Shown piece by piece: positions 24,239 through 32,655 of a stretch of 64,000 nucleotides of DNA (position 1 is its first letter; every line of letters starts with the position of its first letter). The position numbers were made by a program, and so were the translations under genes. Below the pieces are notes generated by a model. It was not told the DNA's origin. It ran no database searches and saw only the letters and a list, made by a program, of their open reading frames with translations. Source of the DNA: an uncultured Oscillospiraceae bacterium (GTDB lineage: Bacteria > Bacillota > Clostridia > Oscillospirales > Oscillospiraceae); contig CATKZP010000015.1 in NCBI GenBank assembly GCA_949841355.1, forward strand, positions 1 to 64,000, read 5' to 3'.

Positions 24239-25522
24239 ATGGCGGAAAACACCGGGAAAACCTGGAGAAATCAAGTGATTTACTCCATTTTTGTGCGTAA
24301 CCACACCCAGGAAGGCACCTTCGAGGGGGTGCGCCGGGACCTGCCCCGCATCCGGGGGCTGGGCGTGGATGTGATCTGGCTGCTGCCCATCCATCCCATC
24401 GGGGAAAAGGCCCGCAAGGGCGTGCTGGGCAGTCCCTACGCCATTCGGGACTATCGGGCGGTCAACCCGGAGTACGGTACGCTGGACGAGTTCCGCCGCC
24501 TGGTGGACGAGGCCCACAGGCTGGGGATGAAGTGCGTCATCGACGTGGTGTATAATCACACCTCTCCCGACTCCGTGCTGGCGCAGGAACACCCGGAATG
24601 GTTCTACCACAAGGAGGACGGCTCCTTTGGCAACAGGGTGGGGGACTGGTCTGACATCATCGACCTGGATTACCGGGACCGCGGGCTGTGGACCTATCAG
24701 ATCGAGACGCTGAACTACTGGGCGTCCATGGTGGACGGCTTCCGCTGCGACGTGGCGCCGCTGGTGCCGCTGGGCTTCTGGCGGGAGGCTAGAGCGGCGG
24801 TGGAGAGCGTCCGCCCCGGCTGCCTGTGGCTGGCGGAGACGGTGGAGCCCAGCTTCATCGCCTCCCTGCGGGCGGAGGGCTTTGGCTGCCTGTCCGACTG
24901 CCAGACCTATGAGGCGTTCGACATCTGCTACGACTACGACATCTACCACGCCTTCCGGGGCTATCTGGACGGCACGGCTCCCCTGGAGCGCTACGCCCAG
25001 GCGGTGAACCGGCAGGAAGTGATCTATCCCGACAACTACTGCAAGCTGCGCTTTCTGGAAAACCACGACCAGCCCCGAGCGGCCTTCCTGGTGCCCGACG
25101 GGCCGTCCCTGCTCAACTGGACGGCCTTCAGCTTCTTCCAGAAGGGGACGGGCTTCATCTACGCCGGGCAGGAGGCGGGCTGCGCCCATCTGCCCAACCT
25201 GTTTTACAAGGACCCGGTGGACTGGACGGGTCCGGACCGCTCGGAGCAGTTCCGGCGTCTGTGCGCGCTGAAAAAGCACCCGCTGATGGCGGACAGCGCC
25301 TATGAGGTCCACGCCCTGCCCGGGGACGTGCTGTGCGCCGTCCACCGCAAGGGGAGCCATCGGCTGACGGGTGTGTTCAGCGTGCGCGGCGCCAAGGCGC
25401 TGGTCCGGGTGGACATACCGGACGGCTGGTATGAAAACCTGTTCGACGGCGGCAGGGTGGAGGTGAAGGACGGGCGGCTGAGCTGCCACGGTGCGCCCAT
25501 TATCATTGAGACGGCGCAGTGA
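24239..25522 (+). CDS. Alpha-amylase family (GH13) glycosidase
   Basis: 427 residues, cytoplasmic (no signal peptide). The four GH13 regions are present: DVVYNH (102-107), DGFRCDVAP with nucleophile Asp171, LAETVEP with acid/base Glu200, and LENHDQPR with Asp277. At 427 residues it is shorter than most amylases; domain B is small and the C-terminal beta domain reduced. Substrate is probably a short alpha-glucan or a sucrose-like oligosaccharide; the exact subfamily cannot be read by eye. The ATG has AGGAGG 5-10 nt upstream. It is monocistronic. Confidence 0.9.
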   Translation: MAENTGKTWRNQVIYSIFVRNHTQEGTFEGVRRDLPRIRGLGVDVIWLLPIHPIGEKARKGVLGSPYAIRDYRAVNPEYGTLDEFRRLVDEAHRLGMKCVIDVVYNHTSPDSVLAQEHPEWFYHKEDGSFGNRVGDWSDIIDLDYRDRGLWTYQIETLNYWASMVDGFRCDVAPLVPLGFWREARAAVESVRPGCLWLAETVEPSFIASLRAEGFGCLSDCQTYEAFDICYDYDIYHAFRGYLDGTAPLERYAQAVNRQEVIYPDNYCKLRFLENHDQPRAAFLVPDGPSLLNWTAFSFFQKGTGFIYAGQEAGCAHLPNLFYKDPVDWTGPDRSEQFRRLCALKKHPLMADSAYEVHALPGDVLCAVHRKGSHRLTGVFSVRGAKALVRVDIPDGWYENLFDGGRVEVKDGRLSCHGAPIIIETAQ

Positions 25523-25615
25523 CGCGCCGGGCGTTTCCCACGGGGAAAATTCTGCATAACAGCCCGCAGGGATGGGCATACTAGGGGCACCAACGTCAAG
25601 GAGGGAACCCGAGCC

Positions 25616-25801
25616 ATGTCAAACCTGAGCACCAAGGAGCTGTCCGCGCTGGAGGATCAGCTGGGCTTCGAGCGGATGCTGTGCTGCAAGTATCAGGAGG
25701 CAGCCCAAACCACCACCGAAGCGGAGCTGAAAAACACCTATACCCAGTACGCCGCACAGCACAAGCAGAATTATGAGACCCTGCTGAGCTTCCTGAAGTG
25801 A
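25616..25801 (+). CDS. Small CotF-like ferritin-fold protein
   Basis: 61 residues (MSNLSTKELSALEDQLGFER...), a two-helix protein resembling the N-terminal half of CotF-type spore coat proteins. AGGAGGGAA SD. It lies 14 bp before a second, longer CotF-like gene, so the two may be a split coat-protein pair. Such proteins are common in sporulating clostridia; their place in the coat here is inferred. Confidence 0.7.
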   Translation: MSNLSTKELSALEDQLGFERMLCCKYQEAAQTTTEAELKNTYTQYAAQHKQNYETLLSFLK

Positions 25802-25815
25802 GGAGGAAACGCGCC

Positions 25816-26079
25816 ATGAAGGACAATGAGATCATCACCGACCTGCTGCTCACCGAAAAGAAGATGAGCACCAACTACAATCTGTTCGCCTCCGAGTGCA
25901 CCAACGTGCAGCTGCGGGACGCCTTTGTCAACCTGCTGGTCCAGGGCCACAAGACCCAGACCCAGCTGTTTGAGGCCGGCAAGAAGAAGGGCTGGTACAA
26001 GGTGGAGCAGGCCCAGCCCCAGATGGTGGCCCAGGCGGAGCAGAAGTTCACCAACCAAGCTCCCACAGCCATGGGCTGA
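25816..26079 (+). CDS. CotF-family spore coat protein
   Basis: 87 residues: DNEIITDLLLTEKKMSTNYNLFASECTN..., the conserved opening of CotF domain proteins (DKxIxxDLLxxxKxxxxxYxxxxxE), ending GWYKVEQAQPQ, also typical (GWY.). The start at 25816 has GAGGAGGAAAC upstream. Co-transcribed with the 61-residue partner and ended by a strong terminator. No sporulation sigma promoter could be identified with confidence. Confidence 0.85.
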   Translation: MKDNEIITDLLLTEKKMSTNYNLFASECTNVQLRDAFVNLLVQGHKTQTQLFEAGKKKGWYKVEQAQPQMVAQAEQKFTNQAPTAMG

Positions 26080-26108
26080 GCGGGAAACATTAAAAAATGC
26101 TAAAGTCT

Positions 26109-26139
26109 GCCCCCGGCGTCTGGAAACGCCGGGGGCTTT
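26109..26139 (+). terminator. Terminator of the CotF pair
   Basis: GCCCCCGGCGT / ACGCCGGGGGC with a 6-nt loop and TTT; TATACT at 26144-26149 right after it may be the -10 box for the next gene. Confidence 0.75.
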
Positions 26140-26179
26140 CTGCTATACTGGCGTTTAGTAAGCAAATGGGGGGAACACC

Positions 26180-26869
26180 ATGGAAAACGCCAACATCCTG
26201 GTCGTGGAGGACGACGCCGACATCAACCGCCTGCTGTGCACCATTTTGGAGAGCGCGGGCTACGCCTGCCGGGCGGCCTTTTCCGGCAGCGAGGCCCTGC
26301 TGTGGGCGGAGAAATACGACTACGATCTCATCGTGCTGGACTTGATGCTCCCCGGCGTGACGGGGGAGGAGCTCATCGCCCGCATACGCCGGGGCAAGAC
26401 CATGCCCATCATCGTGGCCTCCGCGAAGGTGGGGGTGTCCGACCGGGTAAACGTGCTCAAGCTGGGGGCGGACGACTTCATCCCCAAGCCCTTCGACAAC
26501 GCCGAGGTGCTGGCCCGGGTGGAGGCCCAGCTGCGCCGCAGCCGCCAGTTTTCCTCGGCCAAGGCGGACGTGCTCACCGCGGGCCGCCTCACCCTGGACC
26601 GGGACAGCCACACCGCCAGCCTGGACGGGGAGGAGCTGCTTCTCACCGGCCGGGAGTTCGACATACTGGCGCTGCTGATGGAAAATCCCCGCCGGGCCTT
26701 TTCGCGGGCGCAGATTTACGAGGCGGTGTGGGGAGAGGACTTCTTAGGGGACGAGAACACGGTGAACGTCCATGTGAGCAATCTGCGGGCCAAGCTGGCC
26801 AAGGCGGACCCGGACCGGAGCTATATCAAAACTGTCTGGGGGATTGGGTTTAAGCTGGCCGAGGGGTGA
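26180..26869 (+). CDS. OmpR-family response regulator
   Basis: 229 residues: receiver domain with acidic pocket EDDAD (10-14), phospho-Asp53 in LIVLDLMLPG and Lys in FIPKPFD, then a winged-helix domain (LTGREFDILALLMEN ... NTVNVHVSNLRAKL ... YIKTVWGIGFKL). It heads a locus with an ABC ATPase, a permease, a small membrane protein and a kinase. This is the BceR/BcrR-type arrangement used against membrane-active peptides. The kinase is at the other end of the operon. Confidence 0.92.
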   Translation: MENANILVVEDDADINRLLCTILESAGYACRAAFSGSEALLWAEKYDYDLIVLDLMLPGVTGEELIARIRRGKTMPIIVASAKVGVSDRVNVLKLGADDFIPKPFDNAEVLARVEAQLRRSRQFSSAKADVLTAGRLTLDRDSHTASLDGEELLLTGREFDILALLMENPRRAFSRAQIYEAVWGEDFLGDENTVNVHVSNLRAKLAKADPDRSYIKTVWGIGFKLAEG

Positions 26870-26932
26870 GCCTGGGGGCGCTGTCCTTTTCCCGCGGAGC
26901 CGAGGGACGGCTTTGCGGGGACCCAATTGGCA

Positions 26933-26986
26933 TTTAGACTTTCTTTAGACTTCCTTTGAGGAGTTTTGGCCTTTCCGCGCTATGAT
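26933..26986 (+). promoter_or_regulatory. Response-regulator direct repeat and promoter of the ABC operon
   Basis: TTTAGACTTTC (26933-26943) is followed directly by TTTAGACTTCC (26944-26954), one 11-bp period, as OmpR-family dimers require. A -35-like TTGAGG and TATGAT (26981-26986) follow. The placement upstream of a poor -35 fits activation by the regulator encoded just upstream. Confidence 0.65.
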
Positions 26987-27018
26987 GACATCAATCTAAA
27001 CAGAAAGGCGGAAACGCT

Positions 27019-27945
27019 ATGATTGAAAATACGGCTGTCATGGCCGCCTACGGCCTGCAAAAGGTCTATGGAACGTGTAAAGCGCTGGACGGGGTGAACA
27101 TGCAGGTGCGCCGGGGAGATATCTACGGCATGGTGGGGCGCAACGGTGCGGGCAAGACCACCCTCATGCGCATGGTCACCGGCCAGTCGGAGCCCACCGG
27201 GGGAGAGATGGAGCTGTTCGGCGCGTCGGGGAAGGAGATGCGGCTCCAGCGCTCCCGCACCGGGGTCATGATTGAGATTCCCTCTTTCTCTCCGTTCCTC
27301 ACCGCCCAGGAAAACCTGGAGTATTACCGCCTCCAGCGGGGCATCCCCGGAAAGCATGTGGTGGACGAGGTGCTGGAACAGGTGGACCTGAAGGATACGG
27401 AAAAAAAGAAGTTTAAATCCTTCTCCCTGGGCATGAAGCAGCGGCTGGGCCTGGCGCTGGCGCTGATGAACCACCCGGACTTCCTCATTCTGGACGAGCC
27501 CATCAACGGCCTGGACCCGGAGGGGGTGGCCGAATTCAGGCAGATTCTGCGCACGCTCAACCGGGAGCGGCAGACCACCATTCTGATTTCCAGCCACATC
27601 CTGTCCGAGCTGTCCAACGTGGCCACCCGGTACGGCTTTATGGACAAGGGCAGGATTTTAGAGGAGATCTCCGCCGAAGCCCTCCACGACAAATGCCGCA
27701 CCTGCCTGCGGCTGGAGGTGGACGACGCTGCCCGGGCCGCCGCCACGCTGCAAAGCCAGCTGGGTACGGACAAGTTCGAGGTGCTGCCCGGCAACGTGGT
27801 GCAGCTCTACGACTGTCTGGACGACCCCAAGCGGGCGTCCTACGCCCTGGCGCAGAACGGCGTGGCCCTGCTGGCCATGGAGCAGAAGGGCGCGGATCTG
27901 GAAGCGTACTTCCTGGAGCTGATCGGAGGTGGCCGCCATGCTTAA
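27019..27945 (+). CDS. ABC transporter ATP-binding protein, bacitracin/lantibiotic-immunity type
   Basis: 308 residues. Walker A GRNGAGKTT (44-52), Q-loop, signature SLGMKQRLGLA, Walker B FLILDEPINGLDP and the H-loop SSH are all present, followed by a C-terminal extension of about 100 residues as in BcrA-like immunity ATPases. It pairs with the downstream permease, whose start overlaps this gene by 8 nt. The likely role is protection against, or response to, antimicrobial peptides, from gene order and family. Confidence 0.9.
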   Translation: MIENTAVMAAYGLQKVYGTCKALDGVNMQVRRGDIYGMVGRNGAGKTTLMRMVTGQSEPTGGEMELFGASGKEMRLQRSRTGVMIEIPSFSPFLTAQENLEYYRLQRGIPGKHVVDEVLEQVDLKDTEKKKFKSFSLGMKQRLGLALALMNHPDFLILDEPINGLDPEGVAEFRQILRTLNRERQTTILISSHILSELSNVATRYGFMDKGRILEEISAEALHDKCRTCLRLEVDDAARAAATLQSQLGTDKFEVLPGNVVQLYDCLDDPKRASYALAQNGVALLAMEQKGADLEAYFLELIGGGRHA

Positions 27946-28717
27946 CTACATCCGCGCAGAGATATACAAGCTGCTGCACCGGCCCTACACCTATATCACC
28001 CTGGGGATTATGCTGGTGCTGGAGGGGCTGTACGCCTCAATGTTTGCCTTCCACAACAGCCATTCCCTGGTCACCCCCTTCGGCGGGGCTGTCGCCACCC
28101 TCGTGGAGATGGGAAGCATCGGTTTCTGTATCTGCCTGATTACCGGGGATATCGTGTTCGCCGCGCAATACAAGAACTCCACCCTGAAAAACGAGGTGTC
28201 CTTCGGCCTGAGCCGCACCCAGATTTACCTGGGCAAGCTCCTGGCCCAGACTCTGCTGTCCCTGGCGTACCTGGTGGTGATGATGGCCTTTTTCATCGGT
28301 CTGTGCGCCGTCTGCCTGCCCATGAATGGGCCCGCCGGATTCTACTCCTCCCAGGATGCCCTGATTATTGTGGGCTACTTTCTGGCGGCGGGCATCCCCC
28401 TGTGGATCGGCGGACAGGCGGCGGTCTGTATGTGCCAATTCCTGGTCAACGGGGAGATGGCCAGCTCCTTTCTCTACGTGGGCGTCGTGTTCGTGCTGGA
28501 CACCACGCTGGAGGTGGCGGGTCTGCTGAGTCAGGGCTGGTTTGGGAATGTGCTGGTCAAGATTTCCGGGTACTTCCCCAATACCATGCTGAACAACGCC
28601 AAGTCCGTGGTGGGCGACCTGGTCTATCTGGGGCAGGCGTGGCTGGTGGGGGCGTTCTGGCTGGCGGCCTGCACCGCCGTCGGGCTGTACGCCTTCCACA
28701 AAAAAGAGATCAAATAG
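27938..28717 (+). CDS. ABC permease of the immunity-type transporter
   Basis: 259 residues from ATG 27938 (GGAGGTGGCC SD). MLNYIRAEIYKLLHRPYTY is the typical opening of ABC2-type lantibiotic permeases, with six TM helices. It overlaps the ATPase gene and is followed by a hairpin that may reduce expression of the small protein and kinase downstream. Confidence 0.88.
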   Translation: MLNYIRAEIYKLLHRPYTYITLGIMLVLEGLYASMFAFHNSHSLVTPFGGAVATLVEMGSIGFCICLITGDIVFAAQYKNSTLKNEVSFGLSRTQIYLGKLLAQTLLSLAYLVVMMAFFIGLCAVCLPMNGPAGFYSSQDALIIVGYFLAAGIPLWIGGQAAVCMCQFLVNGEMASSFLYVGVVFVLDTTLEVAGLLSQGWFGNVLVKISGYFPNTMLNNAKSVVGDLVYLGQAWLVGAFWLAACTAVGLYAFHKKEIK

Positions 28718-28718
28718 T

Positions 28719-28759
28719 GGGCTTCAGCCGGGCCGGGAGGGTCCGGCTAAAGCCCTTTT
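28719..28759 (+). terminator. Intra-operon terminator/attenuator
   Basis: GGGCTTCAGCCGG pairs with CCGGCTAAAGCCC and TTTT follows. It sits between the permease and the small membrane protein. Confidence 0.7.
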
Positions 28760-28771
28760 GCGAGGGGTTCC

Positions 28772-28969
28772 ATGAAAACGACGCTTACTTTGCTTCCCAC
28801 TGAGCTTTACAGGGTGCTGTTTGGGACGAATCTTGGCATTATGGGTCCTGTCCTGCTGATTGCGCTGGGGCTGTGGCTGGGGCGGGGGGACCGCTCGCCC
28901 TGGTATGTCAAATTGATCCTTTTCATGCTGCTGGCGATGCTGTTCCTCATCATGTTCGGCTTTCTGTGA
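28772..28969 (+). CDS. Small two-TM membrane protein of the immunity operon
   Basis: 65 residues with two hydrophobic segments (22-36 and 47-64) around a short charged loop (RGDRSPWYVK). GAGGGG SD. No family recognised. It lies between the transporter and the kinase, where small auxiliary sensors or immunity peptides are often found, so a modulatory role is possible but only inferred. Confidence 0.65.
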   Translation: MKTTLTLLPTELYRVLFGTNLGIMGPVLLIALGLWLGRGDRSPWYVKLILFMLLAMLFLIMFGFL

Positions 28970-28990
28970 CAGGGAAGGGGGCTTTTAGCC

Positions 28991-29890
28991 ATGAAAACCG
29001 TCCTGATTATCGCGCTGGCTCTGGCGTGCGCCGGCCTCATCGCGCGTCAGGCCACATTGGAAAGGGGGCTGCGCCTGGCCGCCCGCCGGATGCGGGAGCA
29101 GATGGCGGACCAGACCACCGCCCGGCTGGCCCTGCCCTGTCCCAGCGCCGGGGCGGAGGAGCTGCTGGTCTGCCTCAACCAGCTCTTGGAGCTGCGGCAG
29201 GAGGAGCGGGCGGTCTACCGCCGGAAGGAGCAGGCCCTGCGGCAGCAGATCGCCAACGTGTCCCACGACCTGCGCACGCCGCTGACCTCCATTCTGGGCT
29301 ATTTGCAGCTGCTGGAGGAGGATGGGCTGTCTCCGGAGAAAAAAGCGGAATACCTGGCGGTGGTGGAGGGGCGGGCCCGCACCCTTCAGGTGTTCATCGC
29401 CACGTTCTATGACCTGTCCCGCATCGAGGGGGGCGAGCTGCCCCTGGAGCGGGAGAAGGTGGACCTGGGCCGGGCGCTGTCCGACCAGCTGGCGGCGGCC
29501 TATGAGCAAATCGAGGCGGCGGGGCTGGCGGTGGAGGTGGACATGGAGCCCAACCTGCCCCCGGTGTGGGCGGACAGCGGCGCGGCGACCCGGATTTTCT
29601 CCAACCTGCTCACCAACGCCCTTCGCCACGGGAGGGACACCTTGAGCGTCCGGCTGTATCGGAAGGGGAACCAGATTGTGTCCGCCTTCTCCAACCGGGC
29701 GGAGGACCTCACCGCCGAGGACGCCGCCCACGTGTTCGAGCGGTTCTACACCGCCGACAAGATGCGAACGGGGCAGTCCACGGGGCTGGGGCTGGCCATC
29801 GTCAAGGCCCTGGCGGAGCGCATGGGCCACGCCACCGCCGCCCGCTGGGAGGCCGGGGTGTTCACCGTGGAGGTCAGGTGGACGATCTGA
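28991..29890 (+). CDS. Membrane sensor histidine kinase (HisKA/HATPase)
   Basis: 299 residues. One N-terminal TM helix, a coiled linker, H-box NVSHDLRTPLTSILGYL, N-box FSNLLTNALRHG, and G boxes ending TGLGLAIVKALAE. It lacks a large extracellular sensor domain, as in intramembrane-sensing kinases, though only a single TM helix is seen here rather than two. It should act with the OmpR-type regulator at 26180-26869 and probably senses through the ABC transporter. Confidence 0.88.
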   Translation: MKTVLIIALALACAGLIARQATLERGLRLAARRMREQMADQTTARLALPCPSAGAEELLVCLNQLLELRQEERAVYRRKEQALRQQIANVSHDLRTPLTSILGYLQLLEEDGLSPEKKAEYLAVVEGRARTLQVFIATFYDLSRIEGGELPLEREKVDLGRALSDQLAAAYEQIEAAGLAVEVDMEPNLPPVWADSGAATRIFSNLLTNALRHGRDTLSVRLYRKGNQIVSAFSNRAEDLTAEDAAHVFERFYTADKMRTGQSTGLGLAIVKALAERMGHATAARWEAGVFTVEVRWTI

Positions 29891-29931
29891 CCCGGCTTAA
29901 GGGTTTGCCTTGTCAATTTTAACAAACAGTT

Positions 29932-29961
29932 AAAGGGTTGGCGGTTTACGCCAACCCTTTT
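29932..29961 (+). terminator. Terminator of the sensor/ABC operon
   Basis: AAAGGGTTGGCG / CGCCAACCCTTTT with loop GTTTA. Confidence 0.8.
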
Positions 29962-29973
29962 CTGTGGTATGAT
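29945..29973 (+). promoter_or_regulatory. Promoter of the P-type ATPase gene
   Basis: TTTACG-N17-TATGAT; the -35 lies in the loop of the preceding terminator. Confidence 0.55.
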
Positions 29974-30017
29974 ATGCCATAGCACCGTCAAATTACGACA
30001 AAAAGGAGCTTGCTTTT

Positions 30018-32528
30018 ATGGCTCAGCAGTCAGCGCAGTTCCAGCAGGCCCCGCCCCCCAAGCGCGGGCGGAACGACAAAATACAGTCCCGCCGCAGGGA
30101 GGAGCGCCCCGCCCGGGACCGCCGGGAGCCGGAGCGCATCTTTCCCGACCCCAAGCTGGGCCTGACCACCGCCCAGGCCACCCAGCTCCTGGAGCAGGGC
30201 ATGGGAAACGAGGCGGTGGCCTCCAACGCCAAGAGCACCGGCCAGATCATCCGGGAGAACACCCTCACCTTCTTCAACCTGGTGTTTGTGGTGCTGGCGG
30301 CGCTGCTGGTGGTGTCCGGCAACTTCCGGGATATGATGTTTTTGGGCATCGCCGTGGTCAATTCCGTCATCGGCATCATCCAGCAGCTGCGCTCCCGGGC
30401 CACCCTGGAAAAGCTCACCCTGCTCAGCGAGGCCAGGGTGAAGGTGGTGCGGGACGGCCAGCTGGGCACCGTTCCCCTCCACAAGCTGGTGCGGGAGGAC
30501 ATCGTGGAGCTGGGCGCGGGGGATCAGATCCCTGCCGACGGCCCGGTGATGTCCGGCCAGGTGACGGTGAACGAGGCCCTCATCACCGGCGAGGCCGACC
30601 CCATCACCAAAAACCCCGGCGACGAGCTTTTGAGCGGCAGCTTCGTGGTATCCGGCAAGTGCCGGGCCCGGCTGGACCGGGTGGGCTCGGCAAGCTACGC
30701 CGCCCGGCTGTCCCTGGAGGCTAAGGCCGACCAGGGGGTGGGCCGGTCGGAGATGATGAAGTCGCTGGACAAGCTGATCCGGTTCATCGGCTTCGCCCTC
30801 ATCCCCATCGGGGCGGCGCTGTTTTATAACGAGCTGGTGGTGCAGGAGAACGCCTTCAACCAGGCCGTTCCCGCGGTGGTGGCCGCCCTCATCGGCATGA
30901 TCCCCGAGGGGCTGTACCTGCTCACCAGCGTGGCGCTGGCGGTGTCGGTGATGCGCCTTGCCCAGCGCCAGACCCTGGTGCACGAGATGAGCGCGGTGGA
31001 GACCCTGGCCCACGTGGACGTCCTGTGCGTGGACAAGACGGGCACCATCACCCAGCCGGAGATGTCGGTGCGGGAGGTGGTTCCCCTGGACGAGGACCGC
31101 TGTCCCGCCGGGAAGGTGGAGGAGATCTTCAACGCCTATTATCAGGCCATCGATGCGGACAACGACACCGCCCGGGCCATGGCGGCGCGGTTCCACAAGT
31201 CCTCCATCTGGCAGGTGGAGCGCACGGTGCCCTTCACCTCGGCCAACAAGTGGTCGGCGGTGGTGTTCCGGGGCTACGGGGCCTACGTGGTGGGGGCGCC
31301 GGAGTTCATTATGAAGGCCCGGTACGCCGATTTGGAGCACATGGTGGCTCCCTATCAGGCCCAGGGCTGCCGTGTGCTGCTGCTGGCGAAATGCGCCGGC
31401 GCCCCCACCATGGAGGGGGGCATCGTGGGCGGGGTGGAGCCCCTGGCCCTGGCGGTCATCAGCAACCCCGTGCGGGCGGAGGCGCCGGACACCTTCCGCT
31501 ACTTTGCCCAGCAGGGAGTGACGGTGAAGGTTATCTCAGGGGACAATCCGGCCACCGTGTCCGCCGTAGCGGTGGAGGCGGGCATTGCGGGGGCGGAGCG
31601 CTATGTGGACGCCGCCACCCTCAAAGAGCCCGCCGACTACGCCCGGGCGGTGCGGGAGTATAACGTATTCGGCCGCGTTACCCCGGACCAGAAGCGCAAG
31701 CTGGTGAAGGCCCTGCAAAAGGCGGGCCACACCGTGGCCATGACGGGGGACGGCGTCAACGACGTGCTGGCGCTGAAGGACGCGGACTGCGGCATCGCCA
31801 TGGCCTCCGGCGCGGAGGCGGCGTGCCAGGTGGCCCAGGTGGTGCTGCTGGACTCCAACTTCGCCTCCATGCCCGAGGTGGTGCAGGAGGGACGGCGGGT
31901 CATCAACAACATCCAGCGGGCGGCGGCGCTGTATCTGGTGAAGAACATCATGTCCCTGTTTTTGTCCCTCATCAACCTGTTCGCCGGCTTCCCCTATCCC
32001 TTCATCCCCATTCAGCTCACCCTCATCAGCGCCCTGACCATCGGCGCGCCCTCCTTTGTGCTGGCGCTGGAGCCCAACCACGAGATCGTGAAGGGCCGGT
32101 TTATGACCAACGTGCTGCGCCGGGCGCTGCCGGGGGGGCTGACCAACGTGCTGCTCATCGTGGGCATCGAGCTGTTCACCCTGGCGTTCGCCTTTGAGCG
32201 GGTCACCCTGTCCACGCTGGCCACCGTCATCATGGGCGAGGTGGGCCTGCTGGTGCTCTACTACATCTCTAAGCCGCTGGATTGGAAGCGGTGGACCCTG
32301 CTGGGAACCATGGCGGTGGCCTTTGTGGTGGCGGTGCTGGGCTTCGGCTCGTTCTTCCAGCTCACCCCGCTGGACTTCCAGTCGGGGCTGGTGATCGTGG
32401 TGTTTCTGCTGCTCACCCCGTCGGTGATCTACGTGCTGGAGCGGGGGGTGGACGCGGTGGTGCGCCTGATCGCCCTTTGCAGGAAAATGGCCCGGGAGTC
32501 GGACCGCGCCCGCCGGGAAAAGACATAA
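30018..32528 (+). CDS. Cation-translocating P-type ATPase (CtpE/PEGL type)
   Basis: 836 residues. A basic cytoplasmic N terminus of about 75 residues is followed by TM pairs, an actuator domain with TGEA (190-193, in place of the common TGES), TM4 PEGL (296-299), phosphorylation site DKTGT (Asp339) and hinge TGDGVND, then six C-terminal TM helices. TGEAD and PEGL together resemble the CtpE group of calcium-type pumps. The ion is not proven. Monocistronic, with its own promoter and terminator. Confidence 0.9.
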   Translation: MAQQSAQFQQAPPPKRGRNDKIQSRRREERPARDRREPERIFPDPKLGLTTAQATQLLEQGMGNEAVASNAKSTGQIIRENTLTFFNLVFVVLAALLVVSGNFRDMMFLGIAVVNSVIGIIQQLRSRATLEKLTLLSEARVKVVRDGQLGTVPLHKLVREDIVELGAGDQIPADGPVMSGQVTVNEALITGEADPITKNPGDELLSGSFVVSGKCRARLDRVGSASYAARLSLEAKADQGVGRSEMMKSLDKLIRFIGFALIPIGAALFYNELVVQENAFNQAVPAVVAALIGMIPEGLYLLTSVALAVSVMRLAQRQTLVHEMSAVETLAHVDVLCVDKTGTITQPEMSVREVVPLDEDRCPAGKVEEIFNAYYQAIDADNDTARAMAARFHKSSIWQVERTVPFTSANKWSAVVFRGYGAYVVGAPEFIMKARYADLEHMVAPYQAQGCRVLLLAKCAGAPTMEGGIVGGVEPLALAVISNPVRAEAPDTFRYFAQQGVTVKVISGDNPATVSAVAVEAGIAGAERYVDAATLKEPADYARAVREYNVFGRVTPDQKRKLVKALQKAGHTVAMTGDGVNDVLALKDADCGIAMASGAEAACQVAQVVLLDSNFASMPEVVQEGRRVINNIQRAAALYLVKNIMSLFLSLINLFAGFPYPFIPIQLTLISALTIGAPSFVLALEPNHEIVKGRFMTNVLRRALPGGLTNVLLIVGIELFTLAFAFERVTLSTLATVIMGEVGLLVLYYISKPLDWKRWTLLGTMAVAFVVAVLGFGSFFQLTPLDFQSGLVIVVFLLLTPSVIYVLERGVDAVVRLIALCRKMARESDRARREKT

Positions 32529-32538
32529 GCCGCGCAGA

Positions 32539-32567
32539 CAGCCGCCCAAGCCGGGCGGCTGTTTTTT
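32539..32567 (+). terminator. Terminator of the P-type ATPase gene
   Basis: CAGCCGCCC / GGGCGGCTG followed by TTTTTT. Confidence 0.85.
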
Positions 32568-32568
32568 G

Positions 32569-32597
32569 TTGCAATTCCCATCCCGGCGCGCTATAAT
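32569..32597 (+). promoter_or_regulatory. Promoter of the DUF975 gene
   Basis: TTGCAA-N17-TATAAT, 59 bp before the start codon. Confidence 0.75.
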
Positions 32598-32655
32598 AAA
32601 AAAAGAGGGCGAGGGGCGGCGCGGACCGTCCCGAGCCAAGAGAGAGGGAGGTATC

